DNA of 64,000 nt from Apostichopus japonicus. Lineage: Eukaryota > Echinodermata > Holothuroidea > Aspidochirotida > Stichopodidae. The position numbers and the translations under genes were made by a program. Below are positions 25,078-36,625 of the stretch, in pieces. Under the pieces are notes generated by a model that saw only the letters and a program-made list of their open reading frames with translations, searched no databases and was not told the DNA's origin. Numbering within the stretch: the stretch's first letter is position 1; every line of letters starts with the position of its first letter. The stretch lies in NCBI RefSeq assembly GCF_037975245.1, contig NC_092570.1, positions 17,215,918 through 17,279,917 of the forward strand, read 5' to 3'.

Positions 25078-27147
25078 ACGGGAAGGGTTACAGCAGTGTC
25101 CCTGAAATAATGCATCAACAAAATTGATGAAACATGCAAACAACCCAATGGATGGGAAGTTGTTTGAAATATGATTCAACCTACTAAATACATGTATCGT
25201 GTATCGTACAGTGCAATTCTAGATCTGATGAATCAGGCAAAATGATGCCCCCAATGTGAAGCTGTGTGAAATGTGATGTACCGTACTACTTCTGTACAGT
25301 ACCACCCTGTACTTGATGCATGTGTTAATGATTGCAGGCCATACATAGATTAGTACCCCTATCTATCTGCATCAGTCTCCATTCACCGATGCGTAATATA
25401 CTACTGCAAACTATTTAAAATTGTCTGGCGTTTAACATAGCAGCGTTAACGACGATTGACTTTGATTGGTTCCCCGCTGGACAGACAGATGTTTGGCCGT
25501 CTGACAGGATGATCATTGGATGCAGAACGTGGTACGGTAGATCTCTGTTATGAGGTTCTGACAGGAATGGTTCTGTCAATCATGGAAACAGCTGATCAAA
25601 TTTTCAATGTTTTGCATCTGAGCTTCAAAGAAGCATGGCATACCGTATGTTTTATTCTCCTACAGTTGCCTCAGTTAATCGTCTGTGACCTTCGTACTGT
25701 ATAGAGACTGGTATTAAACAGGATTATAATACCTCGTAGTAAAGTATGTAGGTGGCTTTGGTTTGCTTGTTCTAATTACTTAAATGAAGAAAAACATATT
25801 GTTTTCTTCTAAATTGAAACCTGAGTAGCTAACATATAAGTTAGAGGACCTGAATTTCTGATCCTCCTAGCATCTTCTTTTAGAGGAAACCAGAGATGAA
25901 CACGAAGAAAAACTAGCTGAAATAGGCAAAAAGGCAGGCAAGAGGGCAGGCAAAAAGTGGAACATTTAAAACAAAAAATGGCAGCAATATAGGCAGCACG
26001 ATGAACGGAAGCAGTTGATGATGAAAGAGCTGAACTGGAGAATCTATTTTAATTATTCCGGTACATAATTTGATTTTAACAGTTCTAAGCTCTGGAGAAT
26101 TTACTCAAGTTAAGAGTGCACTTGACCAATCATAAATTACACTAGTAGACTTTCTAAGTAAATTAATGTTAATGAGAGTCGGTTGGTAATGAATTAATTA
26201 GTTTCCAACGTCAGCAGTCATTCCCCAGACACTTTTCCATGGTATATTAATAATTATTTCACTTTGAGCTAGAAGTGGAATATTGCCAATTTTTCTTTTT
26301 TTTTAATTTGACGTCACAATTCGAAACGTTTCTTGACCACGTATTGTCAAGCCAACAACAAATCTTTTTTTAGCAATCTTAGTATCAAAATAACATCGAT
26401 TTTTTTTTTATTACAATCAACTCAGGAAATGCTTTAATTAAGAACAGGTACTGTATTTGTTCTCTCTGTATGCAAATTTTCTATCATGAAATGAATATTT
26501 TAATTGATCCTGTTTGAAAACTTTTGAAATATGCTCTTGTTCGTGTCACAACAATCACATTCGAAGTACTAAATATGTAAAAAAAAATTGTTAAAAGCGA
26601 GCATGTATTGTATTGATTTTTAATCAATTCTGTTCACACCATTGATATTGAGTACATGTGAGGAAGGTACATTATTAAAGCATACAGTACTGTACAATAT
26701 ACAGTATCTACAGTACTGTAACCAATGCAGTTCAACATTTCTATCTCATGGCCTTTTTAGACATTTTTTAATTAACAGTTTTTTGAAAAAAAACTTATTT
26801 TGAAACAGAGTTCTTCCTTAATTTAAATAGGATCAGACATAAATATATTTAAACAGACTATTGTAGTTCAGAGGTGAATTTAATTTGGCCTTCAAAAGAC
26901 AAAGTAAATTTTCTATGTGAAACTAATACACATACAGTAATTTCCACTTGTATGTCAATATTCAGATATTGGTGGTTGCAATTTTGAGTAAAGCATGGTG
27001 GTGCCATTGATAGAAAATGTTTTGTTTTGTCATATTTTTTTCACTGTTGTTTTGACCCAAGAATAGGTATGGTCCCAACTATCCTTAAAGTGTATTAATG
27101 TTCTATAAATCCCACTAGCAAATATGTGTAGAAAATAATTTCATTCA

Positions 27148-27187
27148 GCCTCCGAAGAAGATCCTGCTAGGATCGAAACGTCAGGCC
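27148..27187 (+). ncRNA. Degenerate hammerhead-ribozyme-like motif (Penelope-type fragment)
   Basis: The block runs GCCT, CCGAAGA, A, GATCC, TGCTA, GGATC, GAAAC, GTC, AGGC. GCCT (27148-27151) can pair with AGGC (27183-27186) as stem I, and GATCC (27160-27164) with GGATC (27170-27174) as stem II. CCGAAGA and GAAAC occupy the positions of the hammerhead core CUGANGA and GAAA, with one core change (C for U) and one extra A. Hammerhead motifs of this minimal form are known at the ends of Penelope-like retroelements in many animals. The core change predicts that this copy is inactive. No reverse transcriptase is present nearby. Confidence 0.45.
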
Positions 27188-28705
27188 CTCTTACTTTTAC
27201 ACATTCTCTTACACAGGCTCTTTAGTGGATAAGCAGTTTGCTAACAGTTTTGTTTAATTTAGAAAATAATGTTGATAGAAAAACAACAAAAATGTGCTTT
27301 TTCCATCTTTGTCATCACACTTGTTCACTTGGATATTTTCTTGGGAGATTTCACCTGGATATTGATATTACAGTAAATATTACTTTAAAATCTTTTTCAC
27401 TTGACCAAAATAAATGACTTAGCATTGGCTCCCATGGAAAAATAACAACCCTTGAAGACATGCAGTACAGTTAAGTACAGTATATATGCTGTTTTGTTAA
27501 TATATGTTATTACTGTGGACACTCTCTGATAAGGCTATTTTTCTATTGATTTTGCCTCTAAATAGATCTTGCGATATGACAGGTAAAAATTAAATAAATT
27601 CCCAATATGAATGTATAATTAATATGGTCACTGGGGGTCATGTGAGTGTTTTTTCCAATGATCAGAGATAACCTCAGAAGCTTCTGATGACAAAATCATC
27701 CTGGAGTGTTGACCAAAGGCAACGACAATTTACTTATTAATAGAAAATAAGCACTTTGCTGTTAGGCCTCTTCCTTTTGTTGTTATACTTCCTTGTTTCT
27801 GTCGGCGAAAAAAAAACAACCTGAAAACGTGCTTCATAAAACCAAAAATCGGGTTTCCGAAAGACATCTACCGTAGCGAAATTTGAAAACACTCCAGATG
27901 AGGATACATATATGTATGGTAGATCTACATATCTGCCGTCAGTCTGTCCGTCCATTGTCTGTGTGCGTGTGTGGTTTACCGTATGACTTGCTATCCATAG
28001 TAAAAGGTGGTCTCTATCAATTAAGTTTTACCTGCTCTGTTTATTGCTCAGGTCATATGGTGGTATATAGATTTTTGACATATTATCCTCAGACCTATTG
28101 GTGAGTACTACGTAGTCAATACTGTACGTGTAGATACGTAAACCCATCACCGAGTTAAGAGAGTGCCGTACTGTACATATTAATGGACTCTGGGAAATGA
28201 CTGACATATATTGTACTAGACCTTAATTGGCAGTTGTACTGCATCATATATATGCATTCATTGCAAGTCCGAGAGAACCGAGTCCTGCTATTACAGTGAC
28301 GGTATCGACTATCGATGCACCATTCATAAAAAGCGGTTAATAAGTAATGAAATTTGGGGTCTGTATATTATGTTTTCTTGGTCGTTTAACTTGTAAAGAG
28401 GAGGAACTGAGGGATATTTTAGGAGGATATGTCATAACCTGATTATTTTTCTTAACAGTACAGTAGGAAGGAAGAGGTTGCGTGGCTACCATACGTGTGT
28501 TTTACTTAGTCCTGTTTTAAAGTCTATAGTAGGAAAGGCTCACATGAAAATTGTGTGTGTTATTCAAAGTTTGTTGTTTTCACTGCGTATATTTATCTCC
28601 AGTCTTCTGGCTAATAAAAAAATGTCAAGATTATTGACAATTTTTTTTTATGCCTCTTGGGAACTGAGATCAATATAATGCCTTAACAAATAGAGAGGCA
28701 GTATC

Positions 28706-28950
28706 GTTGAGGATAATAGAGGATTATTCTCGGTGTAGGTCATAATGTGAGAATGTTGGAAAAAAACCCATTTTATTTACACGTCAAAAAGTCCATGACT
28801 GTGGTACGTTGTCAACCAGAAATCTACAATTGTAGTTGAGGACAATGGAGGGTTATCCTCGGTACAGGTCATAATGTGAAAATGTTGGAAAGCATTGGAT
28901 TTAGAAGTAAAATGTCCATGACCGTGGTACTGTACGTTGTCAACCAGAAC
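28706..28950 (+). repeat. Two-copy tandem duplication, period 129 bp
   Basis: GTTGAGGATAATAGAGG at 28706 recurs as GTTGAGGACAATGGAGG at 28835. Both copies continue through GGTCATAATGTGA, ATGTTGGAAA, GTCCATGAC, GTGGTAC and GTTGTCAACCAGAA. The second copy has a few extra bases (TACTG) that create a GTAC word. Confidence 0.85.
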
Positions 28951-29028
28951 AAACTAGCGTGGTACAGTATGTATGTATTTGAGATCCTCCTGCAAGCAGA
29001 AACCCGCGAAGAACCCTCATTGGCTATT

Positions 29029-29096
29029 GTCTGCAAGTGTATGTCTGCAAGACTGTGTCTGCAAGAGTGTGTCTGTAAGAGTGTGTCTGTAAGAGA
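29029..29096 (+). repeat. Minisatellite GTGTCTGCAAGA
   Basis: About five imperfect units of GTCTGCAAG/GTCTGTAAGA spaced 12-14 bases. The Cys-rich open frame over it is an artefact of the repeat. Confidence 0.8.
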
Positions 29097-29151
29097 TGGG
29101 AGCAGTGCACATTGGCTTTACTACCACTCTACAAGAGAGAAGTAGACATTA

Positions 29152-29225
29152 AGATTATATATTATAATATTATATATTATAAGATTATATTATCATATTA
29201 TATATGATAAGATTGTATATTATCA
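29152..29225. repeat. AT-rich palindromic tandem stretch
   Basis: Repeats of AAGATTATATATTATAAT and ATCATATTATATATGATAAG. It is internally self-complementary and lies about 115 bases upstream of exon 3. Confidence 0.8.
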
Positions 29226-29341
29226 AAATTGTCACCAATTTTAGTGTGTCCAAAGATTGTGAAATTTGCCAAACCTAATAATTTGTGATATTCCTGCCTT
29301 TTTGATTATTCATCCATTGTCTGTTTCTTTGTTTTCCTCAG

Positions 29342-29447
29342 ACTTAAAGAGGGAGGCGAGCATCTGCCACATGTTGAAGCACCCCCATATAGTTGAACTC
29401 TTAGAGACGTACAGTTCTGATGGATTACTCTATATGGTATTTGAATA
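29342..29447 (+). CDS. CASK: CASK exon 3: kinase N-lobe, helix C to hinge
   Basis: Acceptor TTTTCCTCAG, donor GTAAGT; enters in phase 1 and leaves in phase 2. It encodes 34 complete codons reading [18 protein letters not shown]... to LLYMVFE, then the first two bases of a Tyr codon. This is the helix C region, including the Glu of KREASIC that pairs with the active-site Lys, and the hinge MVFEY. Residues are almost identical to human CASK, with GLLYMVFEY in place of GMLYMVFEF. Confidence 0.97.
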
Positions 29448-29682
29448 GTAAGTATTAACACCAATAAACTTAATTTTACAGTACATACTTAGCTTCCTCA
29501 CTTACCTGTCTCCACACAACAACTGCACGCTCTTTTCTAAAACATGTCAAGTATTGAAACTAACAACTTTCCTCTGCCTTATGTTTACAAGACACTTGTT
29601 CTTAGGTCTGCTTTAAAGCAGCAAGTCCCTTTTGGTGAATTTTTGGGGGGAGTCTGGAAGGCTAGTGGGTAATGACCCATAG

Positions 29683-29785
29683 AGGGTCATTGGGGGTGCC
29701 GTGCAAGAACGTTACCAGTTGTAATATTTTAGGTAGATTAGAGTGTGTATGTATAGTAGACCAGAAAGGAACCCAGACCAGTAAG
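29683..29785 (+). repeat. Dispersed repeat family A, copy 4
   Basis: GGTCATTGGGGGTGCCGTGC, AAGAACGTTACCAGTTGTAA, TAGGTAGATTAGAGTG and CCAGAAAGGAACCCAGACCA match the copy at 9531 block by block. Confidence 0.6.
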
Positions 29786-30428
29786 TTTTGGGGCGTCTGC
29801 CTTAAAAGCAGCCCTTTTGAGAGTTCATCTTGATAAATTCCATTTAATTCAATTTTAAAAACCATTAAAATGTATGTCAGTGTTGCAAGTTTCACTGGTG
29901 AAATATCATTTCACATAATAATGAAGAATTACATTGAACATTGCAAAATTTTGAAAATTTTTAGACCTGAAGAAGTTACATTTTTGAGAATCAAATCAAA
30001 ATTTAATCATCGCCCCATCTTTAGTATTTAATCGATGGAAAATTATATAAAAGTTGTTTTAGTTGGATCAGTAGTAATCTAAATTGTCGAAAGAATGAAA
30101 AATCTAATTATGTGAGCTACTGTTATAGTTGATTTTATCCTACTTTATCCCCTTTCCATGGAATCATTTATCCAATATTGCATTGCAAAATGCTATACAA
30201 TATGGACTAATTGCTATCCAATTTATGCAAATATGTAGATCAGTTTTATACACACAAAAACCATGTAGTACTTTTATAATAGACAAAGTTTGGAGACTTC
30301 AAAACTGCTGACATAATTTGAACATTAATTATTCCCTACACCTGACACTTATTCCTACAGCAATGTCAATGTTACAGTGGTGTGTGGCTACAGTAGTCAA
30401 CTTTCATTTCAAGTAATGAAGTAATGTT

Positions 30429-30590
30429 CAACATGATTTTATTCTTCCGGTATTCTTCACACCACACTTGATGATCATTACCCAAACATCATTAATTACA
30501 TCATTAATTAACAACATAATTTTGTTCTTCTTGTGTTCTTCACATCAGACTAGATGAACATTAACCATCATTTGGTACCAAAAACTCCTG
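30429..30590 (+). repeat. Two-copy diverged tandem duplication, period about 83 bp
   Basis: CAACATGATTTTATTCTTCC at 30429 recurs as CAACATAATTTTGTTCTTCT at 30512, followed in both by TTCTTCACA, then A(C/G)ACT(T/A)GATGA(T/A)CATTA and CCATCAT-like ends. Confidence 0.65.
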
Positions 30591-33533
30591 AATTGTAAGC
30601 TTCCGTTGATCACTATAATGCATCCAAAATTTGAGTAAACTTGTCGACCAAACATGAAAAGCTGGTATATACTTACTGTACTGTGTACCTCATAAGTTTT
30701 TATTGTGGCTACTTATTGCAATAAGATAACACTGCTCATTGATACTAACAAGTCTCCTACCTTTGAAGTGTGTTCTTTTATTAATAAGCAAAATCAATAT
30801 TATCTAAACCAACAATATCAGTTGCTCATAAAGGAAAGCAAATGGCCTTCGCTATCTCCATATTTTAATAATTTAATGTTTCTTGTGAAGTTCCTGTGAC
30901 GTGGACGGGGCAAGGTGTGGACGGTCGTTGTCAGACCGTTGCTTGTGAGTTTTCATCAGAGTAAGGCAGTATTAGGGGTTGAATTACATTAACATGTGTG
31001 TTGAGTGCTTGCCACCAGCTGTTAAGTGCTTCTGACCCAAAAAACATCCGCGACGACATGGTGTTCGTCTTCCTCGGATAAATCACTCCCAACGAGATTT
31101 AGTTCGGAATAACAGACTGAAATATTGAAATCATTTTTTGCCTCTGTCGGTGCAACGTTTAATCCCTCTGATTATGGTGGAAAATATGCTTCGCTTATAA
31201 ATAACATGCTTGGCTTTTTCCCCCCCTCAAATGTTGTGATTATGTTTTTTTCCTTAATGCAGTATGCTATGTAATGAGAACACACATATGATTTGTAGAG
31301 TTTTTAATGCCAAATCAAACACAAACAAATGAAAAGCTATTTGATAACAAAGACCTTCTTGTTTAAAAAAGCTAGTAGTTCAATAAAGGACTCTTTAATA
31401 AAGGAGTTAAACCTCACCCTAACCCTCTTCAATAAAGGTGTTAGGCCATACTTATGTGGATTTTTAATTGACTACATTTCACTATGGCCATCATATTGGA
31501 CTATTTAATATTCGTTATTTTTTCCTACTATCATTGTCATCCAAGATTAGTCTAGACGTTGAAAGATTAACTTTTAAATTTTATTAATCAGGTTAAAACT
31601 GCCAAGTCACTCACTCATAAAGGCTCATAATTTGGTAAGGCTTCTCCAGTTGTCAGAGGTGTAACTATAGCCCTTGTCTGACATATTGACCCATAAACCA
31701 TCAGGTTGTCCAAGTTCACTTCCAGCGCAAAAGCACAAAGTCGTTTAGTTTGGGTTGCGGCAGTCTTCTTGGACGGCCAGCTTGATAAGTCTTCGTAGAA
31801 CCATTAAAGAAATGACAGGTTACTGAATGATTAACCAGTATAGAAAAAAAAAAGAAGCGTGTCAGAAAGAAATCCTGCAGCAGCTGCAGCCAGATTGAAC
31901 CAATAACAATCTTATAGAAATAACAGCACTCTGCAGAATGGCAGAGCCTATTGTGGGACGATGCTGCGTCCGACCTTTGACATAGCGCCCAGAGTGTCCT
32001 AAAAGTCAAGTCAGCTCAGCGATATTTAAATATTTTCTTCTTTGACTTGTAGTCTTGTGGGTACAGTACTTAGCTTTCTGAGAAGTCATCTCTTTGGCAA
32101 CGTTGAATGCTGGAGATGAGATACTTTAAGCAAGTTTCGACACTAGCTGTGATCTGTGACTGATTATAATATCCCTTGGTAGCCTTAATGCCTCCGGGTA
32201 GTTTCATTAACCGTTTCAGTGACTTTGATGGCTCAGGCTGCTACCGTAGTTCAGGACAAGGGGTGAAAAGGTATAAGCTATTTACGATATGTGTACAGTG
32301 CTAAGTCTGAATTAAGAACTTAAGCAAATAAGTGTTAAAAGAGAACAGAAAAAGAAAAAAAAGACATGGTTAAAGTTTCTATTTTCACTGAGCCATGAGA
32401 GCTCGTCTTTTAAGTAGACTACAGGCGACGGTTAATTTATCTGTCAGTGGGTTTGTATTAGAAGGGAATTTTGTGGGTTTTTGTGGGTGAATGTTGAGTA
32501 AATTTCAGGAGATTAGAATGGGGGATGTGATGTTTCTGAGTAATTTCACAAAGTTTCATTTAAAGATCCTTTCACTTAGTAAGTGGGAATGTGGACAACG
32601 ATTTACTTCACTCCTCGCTACCATGTCTCCTCACAACAAATGCACTTTAATATACTAATTCTACCATATCTACTATCTACCATCCTCCTCATTTCTATCT
32701 CACTAAGTGTCCAGAGCACAAAAAAACCCCAAAATTATCTGGTTCAAGGGAAGCTATTTAATGGCAGTAAATTTGTCAATTCTACCCTTTCCTCTGTGTA
32801 TTACTCAAGATATGATATAAAGTGGGTCATTCTAGTCAGTGGACCCCCCCCGCCAAGAAGTTTTCACCTTTGTGGAGGTTAATTAGTGGGCAATTAATGA
32901 ATGTAATTTGATTCCAAGCATTTCTTCGTTCATGCAATTGTGAGTATTTATCATTGTATTAAACCATAGCTTATAAAAAGGAAAATGGAAATTAAAAAAC
33001 TTGTTTCCTCAAAGGCTCAAAGACAAAAGATTAGTCAAGCTAATGACATACTTCGTTATGGAAATTGAGTAATCTACTTCCCACCTCTCTTACCTGGTAA
33101 TAGAGGGCTCAGTGATTAAACGTGTCCTGTCATGTAGTTTAATTAGATAGGAAAGGGCATGCAGATTAGGAACAGGTACTGTAAGTATATTGCCGATTGT
33201 AAATCCCAAAATTCTGCTCTCCGATTCTCCCAACATGCCCGTTGTTTTTCTCTGGAATGGTTCAAGTTCATCTACTTAAAAAAGAAAGGTTTCCCTTGCT
33301 CGTTTTCATCCATGTCTATTCATAAACTGTTCCTCTTGCCTACATCACCTCCCCCCACAATTTGGCTAATTTTGAAAAATTGCTTTCATTTCCGTCGCTT
33401 GCGAATTTTGTGGATTTGTTCGCCCGGGGGCCTTGGTTACTCTTCTCAACGTTTTTCAAAAGATTATTTTCCGTAAGAGTTCGTTGAACCGTTTGCAGTC
33501 AATTTAAAAATGGTGGTGATGTTATCAAGTGAG

Positions 33534-33901
33534 CAAAAAAAAAGGAAAGAGATAATTTGAAAATTAAAGATTGTTGAAGGCGATTCTGTACATAAGTATT
33601 GAAAATCAGAAGAATATTTTTCCTATGATAAAAAAGGACTAGCAAAGAAACTAAATAGTAAATACAAGAAACAAAACCAAACGGATAGTGGAACAGATAT
33701 TCTGTTTGTTCAAAAAAAAAGCAAAGAGATACAGTAATTTGAAAATTAAAGATTGTTGAAGGAGAGATACTGTACATAAGTATTTAAAATCAGAAGAATA
33801 TTTGTCCTATGATAAAAAGAACTAGCAAAGAAACTAAATAGTCAATACAAAAAAAAAAAAAAAAAAAAAAGGATAGTGGAACAGATATTCTGTTTGTTCA
33901 A
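33534..33901 (+). repeat. Two-copy tandem duplication, period 177 bp
   Basis: Both copies begin CAAAAAAAAA, then AATTTGAAAATTAAAGATTG, TGTACATAAGTATT, AAATCAGAAGAATATTT, CTAGCAAAGAAACTAAATAG and end GGATAGTGGAACAGATATTC. The second copy has a 22-base A run (33849-33870) where the first has mixed A-rich sequence. Confidence 0.9.
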
Positions 33902-34080
33902 TTAGAATAAAAAAAAAATCTTTTGATTGTACAATACATGTAATATCATATTTGTTTACTTTATTCCTCCCTTACCTATCTCCTTACTGTAGGTAGCATG
34001 CCTTTTAAAAGCCCCATTGACTTACACACTAAATCACTAAAGTAATGTGGCCTCTAAGTTTAGAAGGAAGTTCTCACTAA

Positions 34081-34494
34081 TTAAATGCTACCCATCACTG
34101 GATAGCTGACATGTTGGCCATTCATGGCACCATCGATTTTCCATATTATGACTGCAGATTTTTTGCTATGGGAGCCTGAAGTTTTCGTCACTTGCAAACA
34201 AACCTCTTTGCTCAGTAGTAAACAAGTTTGTAAGCTGCTCTTGTGAGGCCTAACGGAGTCTAAACTTGCCACAATTGACCCAATTTTTGCACCACATGTA
34301 CTTCCATTCATGCTCTTCAACATGCAAGCCACAAGAAAACCAGATCCTGATTGAATCATATCAAAAAAGATGTTCTCCTGCTGCTTTCTGGCACTATTCC
34401 TGAGATAGGAGAACAATCGGGCAGATTGATATAGACTCAAATAGGAGTACGCAATCCGATTTACGATCCCTACAAATTGGAAATATTCTTGCAC
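34081..34494 (-). other. Unexplained 137-codon open frame in intron 3 (not called as a gene)
   Basis: The longest open frame in the window that is not a CASK exon. It has no ATG at its 5' end (first codon GTG), and an in-frame stop lies eight codons upstream. Its first part overlaps a reverse-strand copy of dispersed repeat family A. I recognise no domain; the sequence has no clear low-complexity bias, no signal peptide and no strong membrane segment. It could be a remnant of a transposable-element protein or chance. It is antisense to CASK. Confidence 0.15.
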
Positions 34495-34515
34495 GGCGCC
34501 CCCAATGACACCTGT
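34430..34515 (-). repeat. Dispersed repeat family A, copy 5 (reverse strand)
   Basis: On the minus strand it reads TCATTGGGGGCGCCGTGCAA, then CCAATTTGTAGG and ATCGGATTG, matching the plus-strand copies at 9531 and 29683. It is the only reverse-oriented member found. Confidence 0.55.
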
Positions 34516-36547
34516 CTAACGTCATCATCCTAATCTGTCCGGATCTTTTTATGCCTCAAGAGCACAGTGTTATCAATAAGAAGTCTTGAAGCTTTAAAAA
34601 TGTTCAATGTTACAACTCTTTTTAAGTACTTTATCTACAGATACAGACAGCAAATTTCCCTTAAAAGTCATTCATATGGATCTACTTGTCAAGAATTTAC
34701 AAATGAACTACAGTAAATGTGGCTAGCATATCATTTGTGCCTCCAAAAAAACTACAAAATCATTGTTCAAAATGACGATATGGCATACTGCGGATGCTTA
34801 ATATATTTTTTCCACAAAGTATTTCAGTACTCTAAGGGAGGATCCAAGGTTCGCTATAATTGTGCAATGCTACTAAGGATATAAGTAAACGAATGTTAGC
34901 AGAGGAGAGGGGGTTGCATGTAGGGAGAGGGAGGGAGGACTGCATTCTGGGGGGAGGGGGAGGGTGTTTCTTTCATATTTTCTAGCCTAATGAGCCACAA
35001 CAGTACATGCTATGACCTTCACCTGTGCCGTCTTTTGATAAAACAGTAAAGGCTTGAATATTCTGTTCCACAAGGTTTTGTAGCAGTTAATAAAGATCTG
35101 GTAAGTCGCAGAAGGTTACGATGGTCACCGTAATACACGCCGCTTTTAATTTGTCCTTCTTGGGGGTGTTTCGGTGTGCCGCTTGATACCTTCCAAAGTG
35201 TGCAAACTGCGCTGCCATTGGTCCGTGCGTTTGATTGATGAGATGATTTAATTTACGACACGCTGTATTACAACCGCAGTCAAGGATTTATTAGTTGATA
35301 TTAATAAGATTGCAGAAACTCTCTCTCTCTCTGTGACGTGGTTACCGTAGCAAAATGAGCTCGGTTGTCACACGGAAAGGAAGTTCGGGTGAATACACTC
35401 GGTAAAATGCGACCTGTATTATTTTCTGTTTTATTAAAAAAAAAATTTGCAGAATGAGAAATGCCTTACGAACGTATTGATATTGCTTCAAACATGTGAG
35501 AGAAGGAAATGTATTTAATTCATGTTTTTGTGCTTTTTATCAAAACGTCTCCTTGTAAAAATTTGATTCGTAAGAAGCATTTGTTCTTAACGATTATTAA
35601 GCACTACTTCACATAATGTAGGAATTTTACAATGTACGGTATCTGCATTATCCTGGTCTGACGCTGTAAGAATATAGTACTATTTATTTATGTATGTATG
35701 ACTTTACAAGGCACTTGCTAAAATCAAAACTACAAATCAGGTTTGTCATTCAGTAATAGAAAGAAATGTTTTGGTTGTTTATGTTGAATTTGTCAGCCTA
35801 TGAGATACAGTATATTTGTTCATGTACTTACATTGTAAACCATGTGAAAAAGAGATATACAAGTGTGATTGATTTCAAGTTTGACAAGGTATAACTTATT
35901 TTAGGATGCCCTTTGGAACGTTACTCCATGGCAAAATTAAATTGAAGAACATAGGAACTTGCAAGGGTCATAGGTCACACAGCAGAGGAGAGGGTGTACA
36001 GTATTAAAAGAGTTACCAATAAAGGTCATCTGGTGCTGTATCCCAAACTATGTGATAAGAGAGACAGAACATTTGAAAATCACATGTCAAAGGCTTAGCA
36101 CGCCCTCATGATCTTGTCTTCATGTCAGATTAATGAAACAAAATACTGTAGAACCGATTAACGTATTTTCTTGGTAATTTGGTTGTATGGGTTGTGAATT
36201 TTCTCTCTCAAAAACAAACACAAACAGCTGCTTCGGCGATCTGTAACGCCCTGTTTCAGGCTCCTTATAACTCGGCCTGAATCGAGTAGTAAATACACAC
36301 GGACAACCGTGAATAATGAGCACAGCTCACTCCATCTCTGGTCGTGCATCTGTTCCATTTTTCTCTTTCACCCGTTCTTGTATCTGCCCCAGATCTTTGT
36401 CATTTAAAATTTGAATCTTTTTTTCTTTCCTGGAAGGAAGTGCAGAATAAATGAAGAAGAATGAATTGAGTGAGATTCTGGTATTTACATACAGCTCCCT
36501 CGTTGCTAAGATCTGTTTTACAGTACATGTTTCCTTTTATCTTACAG

Positions 36548-36625
36548 CATGGAGGGTGCTGATCTCTGCTTTGAGATCGTCAAGAGAGCTAACTCGGGAT
36601 TTGTTTACAGCGAGGCTGTAGCTAG
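36548..36625 (+). CDS. CASK: CASK exon 4: kinase C-lobe, helix D region
   Basis: Acceptor TTATCTTACAG, donor GTAAGA; phase 2 on both sides. The first base completes Tyr of VFEY; 25 codons follow, reading [20 protein letters not shown] to SEAVA, then AG of a Ser codon. The human counterpart is [20 protein letters not shown], so the segment is strongly conserved. The phase-2 boundaries match the neighbours exactly. Confidence 0.97.

Larger units (their letters stand above)
24588..29341 (+). other. CASK intron 2 (4754 bp)
   Basis: GTGAGT donor and TTTTCCTCAG acceptor, phase 1. It contains a 17-base G tract, a hammerhead-like Penelope-type fragment near 27148, GTAC palindromes around 26683-26720, a two-copy tandem duplication at 28706-28950, a short minisatellite and an AT-rich palindromic stretch near 29155. 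No other exon is recognised. Confidence 0.9.
29448..36547 (+). other. CASK intron 3 (7100 bp)
   Basis: The largest complete intron here; phase 2, donor GTAAGT, acceptor TTATCTTACAG. It holds two members of dispersed family A (29683 plus strand, 34430 minus strand), tandem duplications at 30429 and 33534, a poly-A tract at 33849-33870, a G/A-rich patch near 34900-34970 and an unexplained 137-codon minus-strand open frame. No further CASK exon is seen, as exon 3 joins exon 4 without missing residues. Confidence 0.9.

Noticed and set aside
31402-31432. ACCCTAACCCTC near 31420 as an interstitial telomere
   Set aside because: Only two partial units; too short to support a telomeric repeat.
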